The notes beneath the pieces are model-generated. The model had not been told where the DNA came from, searched no databases, and was given only the letters and a program-made list of their open reading frames with translations. Below, in pieces: positions 1 to 6,381 of a DNA stretch of 18,126 bases (its first letter is position 1; every line of letters begins with the position of its first letter). Both the position numbers and the translations under genes were made by a program. Source of the DNA: Chloroflexota bacterium (lineage in GTDB: Bacteria > Chloroflexota > Anaerolineae > Anaerolineales > Villigracilaceae); the NCBI GenBank assembly GCA_021796315.1, contig JAJYOH010000051.1:1-18126 (forward strand), written 5' to 3'.

Positions 1-90
1 GGCGACGCCATCGACCTGAAAACCATTTCGCGCGATGAAGTTTATAAAGCGGTTTACAGCGTGAAGATCACGGCTTACAAACCTTCATGA
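1..90 (+). CDS. C-terminal end of an unidentified protein (5' truncated by window)
   Basis: An open frame runs from the first base to a TGA at 88-90 and gives 29 residues ending in SVKITAYKPS. The fragment is too short to assign to a family and I do not recognise it. It lies 34 bp upstream of the small cysteine-rich gene, with no terminator in between, so the two may be co-transcribed. That the frame is coding is supported only by its position and by the absence of stops. Confidence 0.5.
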   Translation, partial: GDAIDLKTISRDEVYKAVYSVKITAYKPS

Positions 91-124
91 TTGGTCTCAT
101 TCTTTGGGAAGGAGGTGAGAAACC

Positions 125-199
125 ATGACCGATTTACCGGTACTCTCCGGCTGCGATTGTGATAGTAACGATGGTTGTTGCGGCGGCGGTTGCTGCTAA
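125..199 (+). CDS. 24-residue cysteine-rich micropeptide
   Basis: ATG at 125 to TAA at 197-199 encodes a 24-residue peptide. Its second half holds six cysteines in the pattern CDC...CCGGGCC, with four Asp and five Gly around them. An unusually strong Shine-Dalgarno sequence (GGAGGTGA, 111-118) lies 6 nt before the start, and a perfect 17-bp hairpin terminator follows 9 nt after the stop. These two signals are the main reason to regard it as a real gene. The N-terminal part (MTDLPVLSG) has no hydrophobic signal peptide. Function is unknown. A metal-binding or thiol peptide, or a modified-peptide precursor, is possible; no modification enzyme is visible nearby. It may be transcribed together with the gene ending at 90. 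Confidence 0.6.
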   Translation: MTDLPVLSGCDCDSNDGCCGGGCC

Positions 200-208
200 T
201 CGCCAAAG

Positions 209-247
209 AAAAAATTCGACGGCAGTTATCCTGCCGTCGAATTTTTT
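209..247 (+). terminator. Strong intrinsic terminator after the micropeptide gene
   Basis: Perfect 17-bp inverted repeat: arm 209-225 (six A, then TTCGACGGCAG), 5-nt loop 226-230, arm 231-247 ending in six T. The A-tract/T-tract ends make it potentially bidirectional. It isolates the micropeptide from degV. Confidence 0.9.
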
Positions 248-326
248 AACCAGATCATTACTTTCTTCCATTGACAGAACAAGCGAATGGGGATATTTTG
301 AATGGGTAAATCTAAAGGAGCATTCG

Positions 327-1193
327 ATGAAAATCGTAACCGATTGCGCGGCGGACATGTCCGCTGAAGAACTTGAAAAACTTGGAATTGAACAAGCCCC
401 GCTCTACATTCAATTCCCGGAAGGCGAAGTCAGTTCCGCAGATATTAGCGCGGACGAATTCTATAATCGCCTGGAAGCCATGCGTCCGACCATTCCCACC
501 ACGGCCATGCCTTCCACCGGGTTATTCGCCGAGTTGTATCGAAAGATCGCACAGACGGAAAAAAATATTTTCTCCATCCACATTTCATCGGGATTAAGTG
601 GAACGATCAACGGTGCGCGTGAAGGCGGCGAGCAGGCCAAGCCCGAAGCGAACGTCAACTTTTGGGATACGCTCACGCTATCCGGCGGCGAAAGATTCCA
701 AGTGATGGCTGCGGCATTGGCTTCAAAAGCCGGCTGGACTTTGCACGCCATCCAGGAACGTTTATCGGCGATCCGCGAAAAGACCGAGGTGATCTACACG
801 CTCGACACACTGGAATATCTGGCGCGCGGCGGGCGCATCGGACGCGTACAGGCCATTGCCGGCGCGCTGCTAAATCTCAAACCGGTCATCCGCGTGGATA
901 CAGACGGCAAATACAGCACGGTTTCAACCGCGCGCACGCTGACCAAATCCATGTCGACCATCACGGAACATCTTCACAATAAATATGCCAACGCGCCGTT
1001 ATGGGTCACGGTTTTGCACGGACGCTTTGCAGAAAAAGCCGAGGCGCTTTCGCGCGAACTTCAACAAACATTGAACGTCGCAAAGATGGAAGTGATGCGA
1101 ATCTCCCCCGTTCTCGGAGTCCATACCGGGCCGGGGATTGTCGGCGCGGCGGTGGTGCCAATGGAGCTGGTCAAAGATCTGGTCAGCGCGTAA
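327..1193 (+). CDS. DegV family fatty-acid-binding protein
   Basis: A 288-residue protein of the DegV family, the usual length for the family. DegV (FakB-like) proteins bind a fatty acid; in Firmicutes they present it to the kinase FakA for phosphorylation and entry into phospholipid synthesis. Visible motifs are the N-terminal KIVTDCAADM, PTTAMPSTG, the lipid-head-group loop SSGLSGT, the signature TLEYLARGGRIGR followed by KPVIRV, and the C-terminal HTGPG. The start at 327 was chosen because AAAGGAG (314-320) lies 6 nt upstream and because the family starts with this KIVTD strand. A longer in-frame extension to 159 would cross the terminator at 209-247 and is rejected. The gene stands alone between two terminators. 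Family assignment is firm; the natural ligand is unknown. Confidence 0.95.
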   Translation: MKIVTDCAADMSAEELEKLGIEQAPLYIQFPEGEVSSADISADEFYNRLEAMRPTIPTTAMPSTGLFAELYRKIAQTEKNIFSIHISSGLSGTINGAREGGEQAKPEANVNFWDTLTLSGGERFQVMAAALASKAGWTLHAIQERLSAIREKTEVIYTLDTLEYLARGGRIGRVQAIAGALLNLKPVIRVDTDGKYSTVSTARTLTKSMSTITEHLHNKYANAPLWVTVLHGRFAEKAEALSRELQQTLNVAKMEVMRISPVLGVHTGPGIVGAAVVPMELVKDLVSA

Positions 1194-1210
1194 ATCAATT
1201 TCCAATAAAA

Positions 1211-1244
1211 CAAAAAGACCAGGGAATTTTTCCTGGCCTTTTTG
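1211..1244. terminator. Bidirectional terminator between convergent degV and MFS genes
   Basis: Arms CAAAAAGACCAGG (1211-1223) and CCTGGCCTTTTTG (1232-1244) pair with one A/C mismatch. A T-tract follows on the + strand, and A5/T5 tracts lie on both sides. It sits between the degV stop (1193) and the MFS stop (1250), so it can end both transcripts. Confidence 0.85.
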
Positions 1245-1249
1245 TTTTT

Positions 1250-2605
1250 CTAATCAGCAGGAACGGCCTCTGCCATGGGCAGGGCATCGTGGTCGGGTAA
1301 AACGCTTTCCGCATTTCGAATGGCAGGGATAAAGTAGCCGGACAAGCCGACGAGGAACGCGCAGATGCCGCACAAAAAGAATAGAAGCGCCATCCCGCTT
1401 CCGGGTCCGGACCCGAACACGGAACCAAAAACATGGGCCAGATTGCTCCCCGGGTTTTTCATCGCAGGCTCCAGGACAAAGTCAGATAGAGTCCCGCCGA
1501 TGATGGGAGAGATGGGATTGGTAAACCAGGCGATCAAACGGCGAGCAGAGAAGACACGTCCCTGTAAATCAGGAGCGACCTTTGCCTGCCAGATGGCCTG
1601 ATTGGACGCATTAACCAGCGGAGAAAACAGACTTCCGATCAATGCAGTGGGAATCCAAATCGGCAATCCGCGGCCCAAACTAAAGAGGATCATGCCTCCC
1701 ATGCTCGTCAGCATCCAACCCAGCAATACACCGTGAACGCGTTGTTTAAACCCGCCCCAGGCGCTCATGATAACTCCGCCAATGACCATGCCGATCGAGG
1801 CGGCAGATTGAACTGAACCAAGAGCAATGGTGCTTTGATCTGTGCGCGCCAAGATCATCGGCGCCAAAACATTGAAGGCGATCCCGCCAAAGAGATTCCC
1901 GGCAAAAAATATAAGCTGCAAGCCGAGCAGGCTGGGGCGTTCAAAGATATATTTGAAACCGAACCAGGCCTCCTTCAAAAAGCCTCCCTTGGATTGCTGT
2001 CCCTCTGATGTGGGCGGCGGCTGAGGGATAAAAACTGCTGCCAATGCAAGGATGGCCGTTCCAAAGGTGATCGAATCGATCAGTAGAATCCCGCCAACCT
2101 GAATAAGCGGAATCAACATTCCGGCCAGCAGCGGAGCAACCACGCCGGGGCCCGCCTCGATCAACGACATCATGCCATTGGCCCGTCCATATTGTTCCTT
2201 GGGAATCATGACACTGATCGCTGCCGAGTAGGCCGGCCATTGGAAAGTCGTGCCAATACCGGATACGGCCACGGCCAGGTAAAGATGCCAGTATTCCAAA
2301 TGGCCCGTCGTGTACAGGATAAATAAGCTTAGAGTAGCCAACCCGCTTGCAATGTCACTGACCATCATCATCAGCTTGCGGTTATAACGATCCACCATCA
2401 CGCCTGCAATCGGAGACATGATCAGGAAAGGCGTGATGTAAGCCACCTGCACCAGACCCATCGCAGTCGCGGATTTCGTCTGCTGATAAATGTAGATCGT
2501 CATCGCGAAGGCCGTCATGCCGCTGGCCAGGAATGAAATGATCTGCCCCAGCCAGACGATGGTAAAACCGAACATGCCGCTGGGGCGTTTGGTTACATCA
2601 GACAT
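1250..2605 (-). CDS. MFS efflux transporter, last gene of the DUF2089 operon
   Basis: A 451-residue membrane protein with about twelve hydrophobic segments, of the drug/siderophore exporter type of the major facilitator superfamily (EntS-like). The motif-A loop is recognisable as AGVMVDRYNRKLMM after TM2, and an N-terminal segment with IVWLGQIISFLASGMTAFA is typical of this group. A proline/glutamine-rich central loop (PQPPPTSEGQQSKGG) separates the two six-helix halves. The start is ATG at 2603-2605; no strong Shine-Dalgarno sequence precedes it, but a tiny ORF with a better one overlaps the start (see findings). It lies 60 bp downstream of a second MFS gene and ends at a bidirectional terminator. 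The exported substrate cannot be told from sequence. Confidence 0.9.
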   Translation of the reverse strand: MSDVTKRPSGMFGFTIVWLGQIISFLASGMTAFAMTIYIYQQTKSATAMGLVQVAYITPFLIMSPIAGVMVDRYNRKLMMMVSDIASGLATLSLFILYTTGHLEYWHLYLAVAVSGIGTTFQWPAYSAAISVMIPKEQYGRANGMMSLIEAGPGVVAPLLAGMLIPLIQVGGILLIDSITFGTAILALAAVFIPQPPPTSEGQQSKGGFLKEAWFGFKYIFERPSLLGLQLIFFAGNLFGGIAFNVLAPMILARTDQSTIALGSVQSAASIGMVIGGVIMSAWGGFKQRVHGVLLGWMLTSMGGMILFSLGRGLPIWIPTALIGSLFSPLVNASNQAIWQAKVAPDLQGRVFSARRLIAWFTNPISPIIGGTLSDFVLEPAMKNPGSNLAHVFGSVFGSGPGSGMALLFFLCGICAFLVGLSGYFIPAIRNAESVLPDHDALPMAEAVPAD

Positions 2606-2665
2606 CTAGTTACGCTCAGGTAATAAAAACACATGGTAATCCTGTCCTTTCATAATAGTTGGATT

Positions 2666-3979
2666 CTAAAGTGATGCGACATCAGAAGATTCGCCCAGGA
2701 AATGATCGGCCAGCAAAGAACCGATGCCTGGCATGGACAAATAAACGGCGCAGGCCAACAACATTCCGCCGGCCGTCAAAAACACCGGCAGGATACTCCA
2801 GCGCATTACCGCACCGGAAATTGCCTGTGAAAGCGGCACCAGCCCCAGATTGGCGAGCACGAACATGCTCATCAGGCGTCCGAGCATTTCCCTGGGCGAA
2901 TTGCGCTGTAGCCCGGTAATCAACAAAATGCTGATGTACCCGTTAAGTACTCCCAAGATGAACATATCCACAACCGCCACCCCGGTATGATTGACCCATA
3001 CCAGCGCACCGAGTCCCACACCAAATAACACGAACATCACGACCATCAAAATCCTGAAGAGCCGTTTCGATAATTTCGGCAGCGCACCTGAAAGAATCGC
3101 GCCCAACAAGTTACCGCCGGCAAAGCCTGAAATAATCAGGCCATAAGCCGCAGCGCCTTCAGGGAACCGCGTATCTGCAAGATAAGGCACGCCAACGATC
3201 ACAGGGCCGCCAAATGCAAAGTTGGCTACCGCGATCAGGATGAACACTGTGCGCAATACCGGGTCCCTGAACATAAAGGCGATCCCCTCCCGAATCGATT
3301 GAAACACACTGACAACTTCCCCGTTTTCTGGCGCAGCAGCAACGACTTCGCCTCCCGACTTCATCATCCACAATGTGATTACCGAGACTGCAAAGGTCAG
3401 CGCGTCGAAAGCAATAGCCAATCCAATGCCGACTCTTTCATTCGGGAACATGGCGATCATTGCCCCGGCCGCGGCGGGTCCTACAAACCCGATCAGTTGC
3501 ATACTCCCCTGCATCAACGAATTGCCTGCCTGCAAATCTTCAGACGGTACGATCCGCGGAGTAATCGACATGGAAGCTGGCTCAAATATGCCTGAAAAGA
3601 TTCCGATCACCAGGCTATAAACGTAGATCATCCATACCTGCAACGTACCGGTCAATATCTGCGCCGCCAGCAAAGCCGAGAGAAACAAGCGAATAAAATC
3701 CGACATAAGCATTACCCTGCGCGGCGAGATGCGGTCAGTGATGGCGCCGCCAATCAAGGTAAAGATTGCGCGTGGAATGCCCGCCAGCGCCAAAACAGCG
3801 CCAAGCGCAAGCGGATCGCCAGTTATTTGTAAGACCAGCCAGGCCATGGCGATCATATTGAACTGGTCGCCAAGCAACGATGTGCCCTGGCCTATCCAAA
3901 GCAGGAGGAAGTCGCGGATTCCAAGTACCCGCTTCATCGGACTAGTGGCGGCAACAGATTGAGTGGTTATTTCAGCCAT
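2666..3979 (-). CDS. MFS efflux transporter
   Basis: A 437-residue twelve-helix MFS protein related to, but clearly diverged from, the neighbouring MFS protein. Recognisable features are the N-terminal RDFLLLWIGQGTSLLGDQF, the motif-A loop GGAITDRISPRRVMLMSD, and a central cytoplasmic loop with AAAPENGEVVSVFQSIREG between the halves. It starts at ATG 3977-3979, 61 bp after the small SHOCT-like gene, with a weak Shine-Dalgarno (AGAGG). Two adjacent MFS genes could act separately or as partners. Placement behind a DUF2089/SHOCT cluster suggests that expression is controlled together with those genes, perhaps in response to envelope or toxic-compound stress (inference). Confidence 0.9.
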   Translation of the reverse strand: MAEITTQSVAATSPMKRVLGIRDFLLLWIGQGTSLLGDQFNMIAMAWLVLQITGDPLALGAVLALAGIPRAIFTLIGGAITDRISPRRVMLMSDFIRLFLSALLAAQILTGTLQVWMIYVYSLVIGIFSGIFEPASMSITPRIVPSEDLQAGNSLMQGSMQLIGFVGPAAAGAMIAMFPNERVGIGLAIAFDALTFAVSVITLWMMKSGGEVVAAAPENGEVVSVFQSIREGIAFMFRDPVLRTVFILIAVANFAFGGPVIVGVPYLADTRFPEGAAAYGLIISGFAGGNLLGAILSGALPKLSKRLFRILMVVMFVLFGVGLGALVWVNHTGVAVVDMFILGVLNGYISILLITGLQRNSPREMLGRLMSMFVLANLGLVPLSQAISGAVMRWSILPVFLTAGGMLLACAVYLSMPGIGSLLADHFLGESSDVASL

Positions 3980-4040
3980 TAAAACCTCTGCGATGTTTTG
4001 AGATCAACTCTAATATCTGTTCTTATTTTCTAATACACTT

Positions 4041-4424
4041 TTATTCAACGTAAATTTCAACGTGTTCGCCGTCTTCTTCATCGACCACATCGATGATCTT
4101 GCCGGTCACACCAGAACGCAAGGCATCCATCACCTGGGACATATCCACGCCCTCGACCTCGGGTGCGAAATGCGCGCCGATCTTCATCCCGGCGTCGATC
4201 AGCCCAAGTGGAATCTGCACGGAGGCTTTCGATCGGCCTGTCACAGTATCCGTCACACGGATGCGAAGCCAATGCCCCGCTCCCGCCGTGCGAGACGGAC
4301 TCTGCCCGCCCGGGCCGCGCCGCCCCTCGCTCAGGGCTGCCAGCAATTTGGCGCCATCTTCGGCGCTGATCTTTCCATCTTCTATCATCTTCAGGATTTT
4401 CATTCGTTCTTCTGCGTTTGCCAT
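4041..4424 (-). CDS. Small SHOCT-like domain protein
   Basis: A 127-residue soluble protein. Residues 4-32 form a SHOCT-like helical hairpin (ILKMIEDGKISAEDGAKLLAAL), also called the YvlB N-terminal-like module, known as a small oligomerisation or protein-contact domain. A Gly/Pro/Ser-rich linker follows at 33-50, then a C-terminal domain at 51-127 with IPLGLIDAGMKIGAHF and an acidic end (DVVDEEDGEHVEIYVE). The same C-terminal domain is seen at the end of the upstream neighbour, so the two genes are duplicates of which only one has membrane helices. It begins 9 bp after that neighbour's stop with a good Shine-Dalgarno (GGAGG). Molecular function is unknown. Confidence 0.85.
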   Translation of the reverse strand: MANAEERMKILKMIEDGKISAEDGAKLLAALSEGRRGPGGQSPSRTAGAGHWLRIRVTDTVTGRSKASVQIPLGLIDAGMKIGAHFAPEVEGVDMSQVMDALRSGVTGKIIDVVDEEDGEHVEIYVE

Positions 4425-4433
4425 ACCTGCCTC

Positions 4434-5096
4434 CTACCCGACGTAAACCTGTACTCTATCGCCGCCTTTGCCCTCGTCCACGTTCACGATCAGCGGCTCC
4501 TTGGATGAAACGCCATCAGACACGAGCCTGATGATTTCATCCAGGTTTGTATTTCTCAAGCCCTCAATGTTGTGTCCCAAATTGCGCAGGAACCAGCTCA
4601 CCAGTCCAAGAGGAAGCGGAAAGCCGAGTGTGATATTACGCGGCCACTCATCTTTGCCCTGTTCCACTTTTACATACAACCAGCGTGAAGTCCGGCTGCC
4701 GGCAAATAAAGCCAGCAGCAACACGCCGAATAGAAGCGGCATCCATGCGCAGAAAAACCAGAAACCGTAATTGGATGTTTGCACAAGCGAATAAAGCCAA
4801 TAAGATGCAAAGACAGTGATGACAACGCCAAACCACAGCGGGATCTCCCACAAGCGTTTGGCCTTGCGTGCGACCTCCTCGAATTCAGGTGCGTTGACTT
4901 TTGAGGATGTTGAATCCGCTTCAGGCTTGTCCTGAGCCGCGTCGAAAGGTCCGGACGAAGAGGCGGGCGCCGCTTCGATGATCTCCATCTCCACGTCAGA
5001 TTCTTCCAGGGCCTTGATCAGCTTCATGGCTTCTTCCGCGCTGATCCTGCCATCTTCAACCATCTTAAGAATCTGTTTCTGCTCTTCAGAAGACAT
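4434..5096 (-). CDS. SHOCT-like membrane protein
   Basis: A 220-residue protein. Residues 3-31 are a SHOCT-like module (QILKMVEDGRISAEEAMKLI). Residues 35-75 are an acidic, low-complexity linker. Two transmembrane helices follow at about 85-105 and 112-132, and the C-terminal domain (155-220) ends in NVDEGKGGDRVQVYVG and matches the C-terminus of the next gene. Start and the upstream stop overlap as TAATG at 5094-5098, so translation is coupled to the DUF4097-like gene. The linker stretch GPFDAAQDKPEA is encoded by a dispersed repeat unit (4926-4946), probably a late insertion tolerated because the linker is disordered. Function unknown; a membrane anchor for SHOCT-mediated assembly is plausible. 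Confidence 0.85.
   Translation of the reverse strand: MSSEEQKQILKMVEDGRISAEEAMKLIKALEESDVEMEIIEAAPASSSGPFDAAQDKPEADSTSSKVNAPEFEEVARKAKRLWEIPLWFGVVITVFASYWLYSLVQTSNYGFWFFCAWMPLLFGVLLLALFAGSRTSRWLYVKVEQGKDEWPRNITLGFPLPLGLVSWFLRNLGHNIEGLRNTNLDEIIRLVSDGVSSKEPLIVNVDEGKGGDRVQVYVG
4926..4946 (-). repeat. Dispersed TTCGA..GCTCAGG repeat inside a coding linker
   Basis: Read on the minus strand the unit is TTCGA-CGCG-GCTCAGG-AC-AAG. A second copy with the same core, TTCGA-TAA-GCTCAGG-GC, lies at 16271-16291. I recall similar units from Anaerolineae genomes, but cannot check this here. This copy is in frame in the disordered linker of the SHOCT membrane protein. Confidence 0.5.
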
Positions 5097-5851
5097 TATG
5101 AGCCTCCTTCCAGGGCGGCCAGTAATTTATCGGCTTCTTCAGACGTTATCTTTTTCTCCTGGAGCATTTTCAAAATTGTCAACCGCTCTTCATCCGAAAC
5201 CCGTTGGCTGGCTTCGGGCGCGCCCGAAGCGTCGAAGCCAAAGGTCCAGCGCCGCGACTTTGACTCTCGATGCGGGATTGGCGGAATTGGGGGGATCGGG
5301 GGAATGGCAGGAATCGGCGGGATGCCATGCCGCACTTTACGCTCCACAGCAATGAATTCGGCCCGACGCACTTTACGTTCAGCATCCCGCATTTTCTTCT
5401 CGGCGCGACGAGTGGCTGCTTCAACCTTACGTTGGATCTTTTCGGAGAGATCGCCGACGGGCGCTCGCCCGCCAGCGCTCATGCTGATCTTGCTGACGTT
5501 TTCCATTTTCATATCGCCGCCGATCGAGCCGGCCAGCGCGACATTGCCGCTCAGGTTTCGCAAAAACACATCGCCGCCTACAAGAGAAAGTTTTATTGAG
5601 CCGGTGATGTTCTCCATTTTTAAATCGCCGCCAACGTGATCAATAACAAGCTCTGCACTGCGCGGCACAGAGAGTTTCAAATCACCCCCGCATGATATGC
5701 TGACAGATTCGCCGTTCTGCTCCATTTCATCCAGATCGTCACCTTCTACGGCGATTTCATTCCGCTCCCAACCTGCAACCAACAAATCGCCACCAATGAG
5801 TTCGATCTCGATTTCAGGTTCAGGACCAATGGATAAAGTTTGGGTGGTCAT
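5096..5851 (-). CDS. DUF4097-like beta-repeat protein with C-terminal SHOCT-like module
   Basis: A 251-residue protein with three parts. Residues 1-130 carry a degenerate beta repeat with five xGGDxxx turns (GGD at about 20, 55, 74, 92, 111), as in DUF4097/adhesin-like right-handed beta folds. Residues 134-175 are a highly charged coiled-coil (RKVEAATRRAEKKMRDAERK). Residues 177-193 are a Pro-Ile repeat (IPPIPAIPPIPPIPPIP). Residues 218-248 are a SHOCT-like module (LTILKMLQEKKITSEEADKL). There is no signal peptide or membrane helix, so it is probably cytoplasmic. It starts 3 bp after the DUF2089 gene stop and overlaps the next gene by one base. Exact role unknown; the family is often found with DUF2089 or anti-sigma-like regulators. 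Confidence 0.85.
   Translation of the reverse strand: MTTQTLSIGPEPEIEIELIGGDLLVAGWERNEIAVEGDDLDEMEQNGESVSISCGGDLKLSVPRSAELVIDHVGGDLKMENITGSIKLSLVGGDVFLRNLSGNVALAGSIGGDMKMENVSKISMSAGGRAPVGDLSEKIQRKVEAATRRAEKKMRDAERKVRRAEFIAVERKVRHGIPPIPAIPPIPPIPPIPHRESKSRRWTFGFDASGAPEASQRVSDEERLTILKMLQEKKITSEEADKLLAALEGGS
5211..5230. repeat. Perfect 20-bp palindrome within the DUF4097-like gene
   Basis: GCTTCGGGCG followed by its exact reverse complement CGCCCGAAGC. It encodes part of the segment DASGAPEAS in the linker before the SHOCT-like module. A shorter piece of the same wording (GGCGCGCCCGAAGC) recurs at about 9260-9275 in the VWA gene, also encoding DASGAP. Confidence 0.6.
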
Positions 5852-5854
5852 GAT

Positions 5855-6235
5855 TCACTCCTCGCCGCGCAGAATCCGCATAGCGTCATCAGGTGAGATT
5901 TTGCCCGCATCCAGATTCTCGAGTACTTCGCGCCGCTTCTCATCGCTGACTTCGGGCGAATCATCTTTGCCCGGCTCGTAACCCAGGGCGCGGATCACAT
6001 CGTGTAAACGATTCCGAATGGTTGGGTACGAAATTCCCAACTCGGTTTCCACACGGGTCAATTTGCCTTCACAGCGCACGAACGTGAAGATAAAATCAAG
6101 TTGCTCCTGAGATAGGTTTGCAAAATGTCCCGCCGCGAAACGGCCTTCCACAACCGTTTCACAAGACGGGCAGTGCAGCCGGGTCACATTCATCTCATTT
6201 TTACAGACCGGACAAAGTGTAAGAGCAGGATACAT
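5855..6235 (-). CDS. DUF2089 family regulator (zinc ribbon, HTH, SHOCT-like tail)
   Basis: A 126-residue DUF2089 protein. It opens with a zinc ribbon, C8-x2-C11 and C22-x2-C25. The middle (about 45-85) is a helix-turn-helix with the recognition part ELGISYPTIRNRLHDVI, close to sigma-70 region-4 or AraC-like HTHs. The C-terminus (97-123) is a SHOCT-like module (VLENLDAGKISPDDAMRIL), the same type found in the next three proteins of the operon. It is the first gene of the operon, with a good Shine-Dalgarno (AAGGAGG) before ATG 6235. It probably controls the operon and may act on the inverted repeats in the promoter region (inference). Family assignment is firm. Confidence 0.92.
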   Translation of the reverse strand: MYPALTLCPVCKNEMNVTRLHCPSCETVVEGRFAAGHFANLSQEQLDFIFTFVRCEGKLTRVETELGISYPTIRNRLHDVIRALGYEPGKDDSPEVSDEKRREVLENLDAGKISPDDAMRILRGEE

Positions 6236-6279
6236 TAGGCCTCCTTGCTAATTTCAGAGATTGACTTCACTTTCTTAAT

Positions 6280-6308
6280 AACGATATTGAAATTCCTAAA
6301 GTATCGTT
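6280..6308. promoter_or_regulatory. Inverted repeat AACGATA-N15-TATCGTT in the DUF2089 leader
   Basis: Seven-base arms at 6280-6286 and 6302-6308 are exact reverse complements. The repeat lies in the leader between the predicted transcription start and the DUF2089 ATG, and also upstream of corA. It may be an operator for the DUF2089 protein or another regulator; this is inference from position only. Confidence 0.4.
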
Positions 6309-6323
6309 TCGATTTATGAATAT

Positions 6324-6351
6324 ATTATAATTATTAAATTCATAATGTCAA
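6324..6351 (-). promoter_or_regulatory. Consensus sigma-70 promoter of the DUF2089-MFS operon
   Basis: On the minus strand TTGACA (6346-6351) and TATAAT (6324-6329) are both perfect consensus, with a 16-bp spacer. An inverted repeat TTATGAAT (6314-6321) / ATTCATAA (6338-6345) flanks the -10 element: one arm lies in the spacer, the other at the expected start site. That is a classical position for a repressor operator. An overlapping TATAAT on the + strand (6326-6331) might serve corA, but no good -35 accompanies it. Confidence 0.75.
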
Positions 6352-6381
6352 TGGTGTTTTGCATATTTCAATGGAGGCATC

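Noticed and set aside
159..326. In-frame N-terminal extension of the DegV protein
   Set aside because: It would cross a perfect terminator hairpin (209-247) and overlap the micropeptide; the ATG at 327 has a good Shine-Dalgarno and matches the family start.
1250..3979. MFS pair considered as an acquired antibiotic-resistance island
   Set aside because: Base composition and codon use look like the neighbours, there are no insertion-sequence ends, and the genes fit as the end of the DUF2089 operon.
5270..5325. GGNGGGAT-like tandem repeat considered as a CRISPR or DNA-level repeat
   Set aside because: It encodes the Pro-Ile-Pro repeat of the DUF4097-like protein in frame; there are no spacers and no cas genes in the window.
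6326..6331. TATAAT on the plus strand as the corA promoter
   Set aside because: No acceptable -35 at 16-18 bp; the same bases form the consensus minus-strand -10. The corA promoter remains unassigned.
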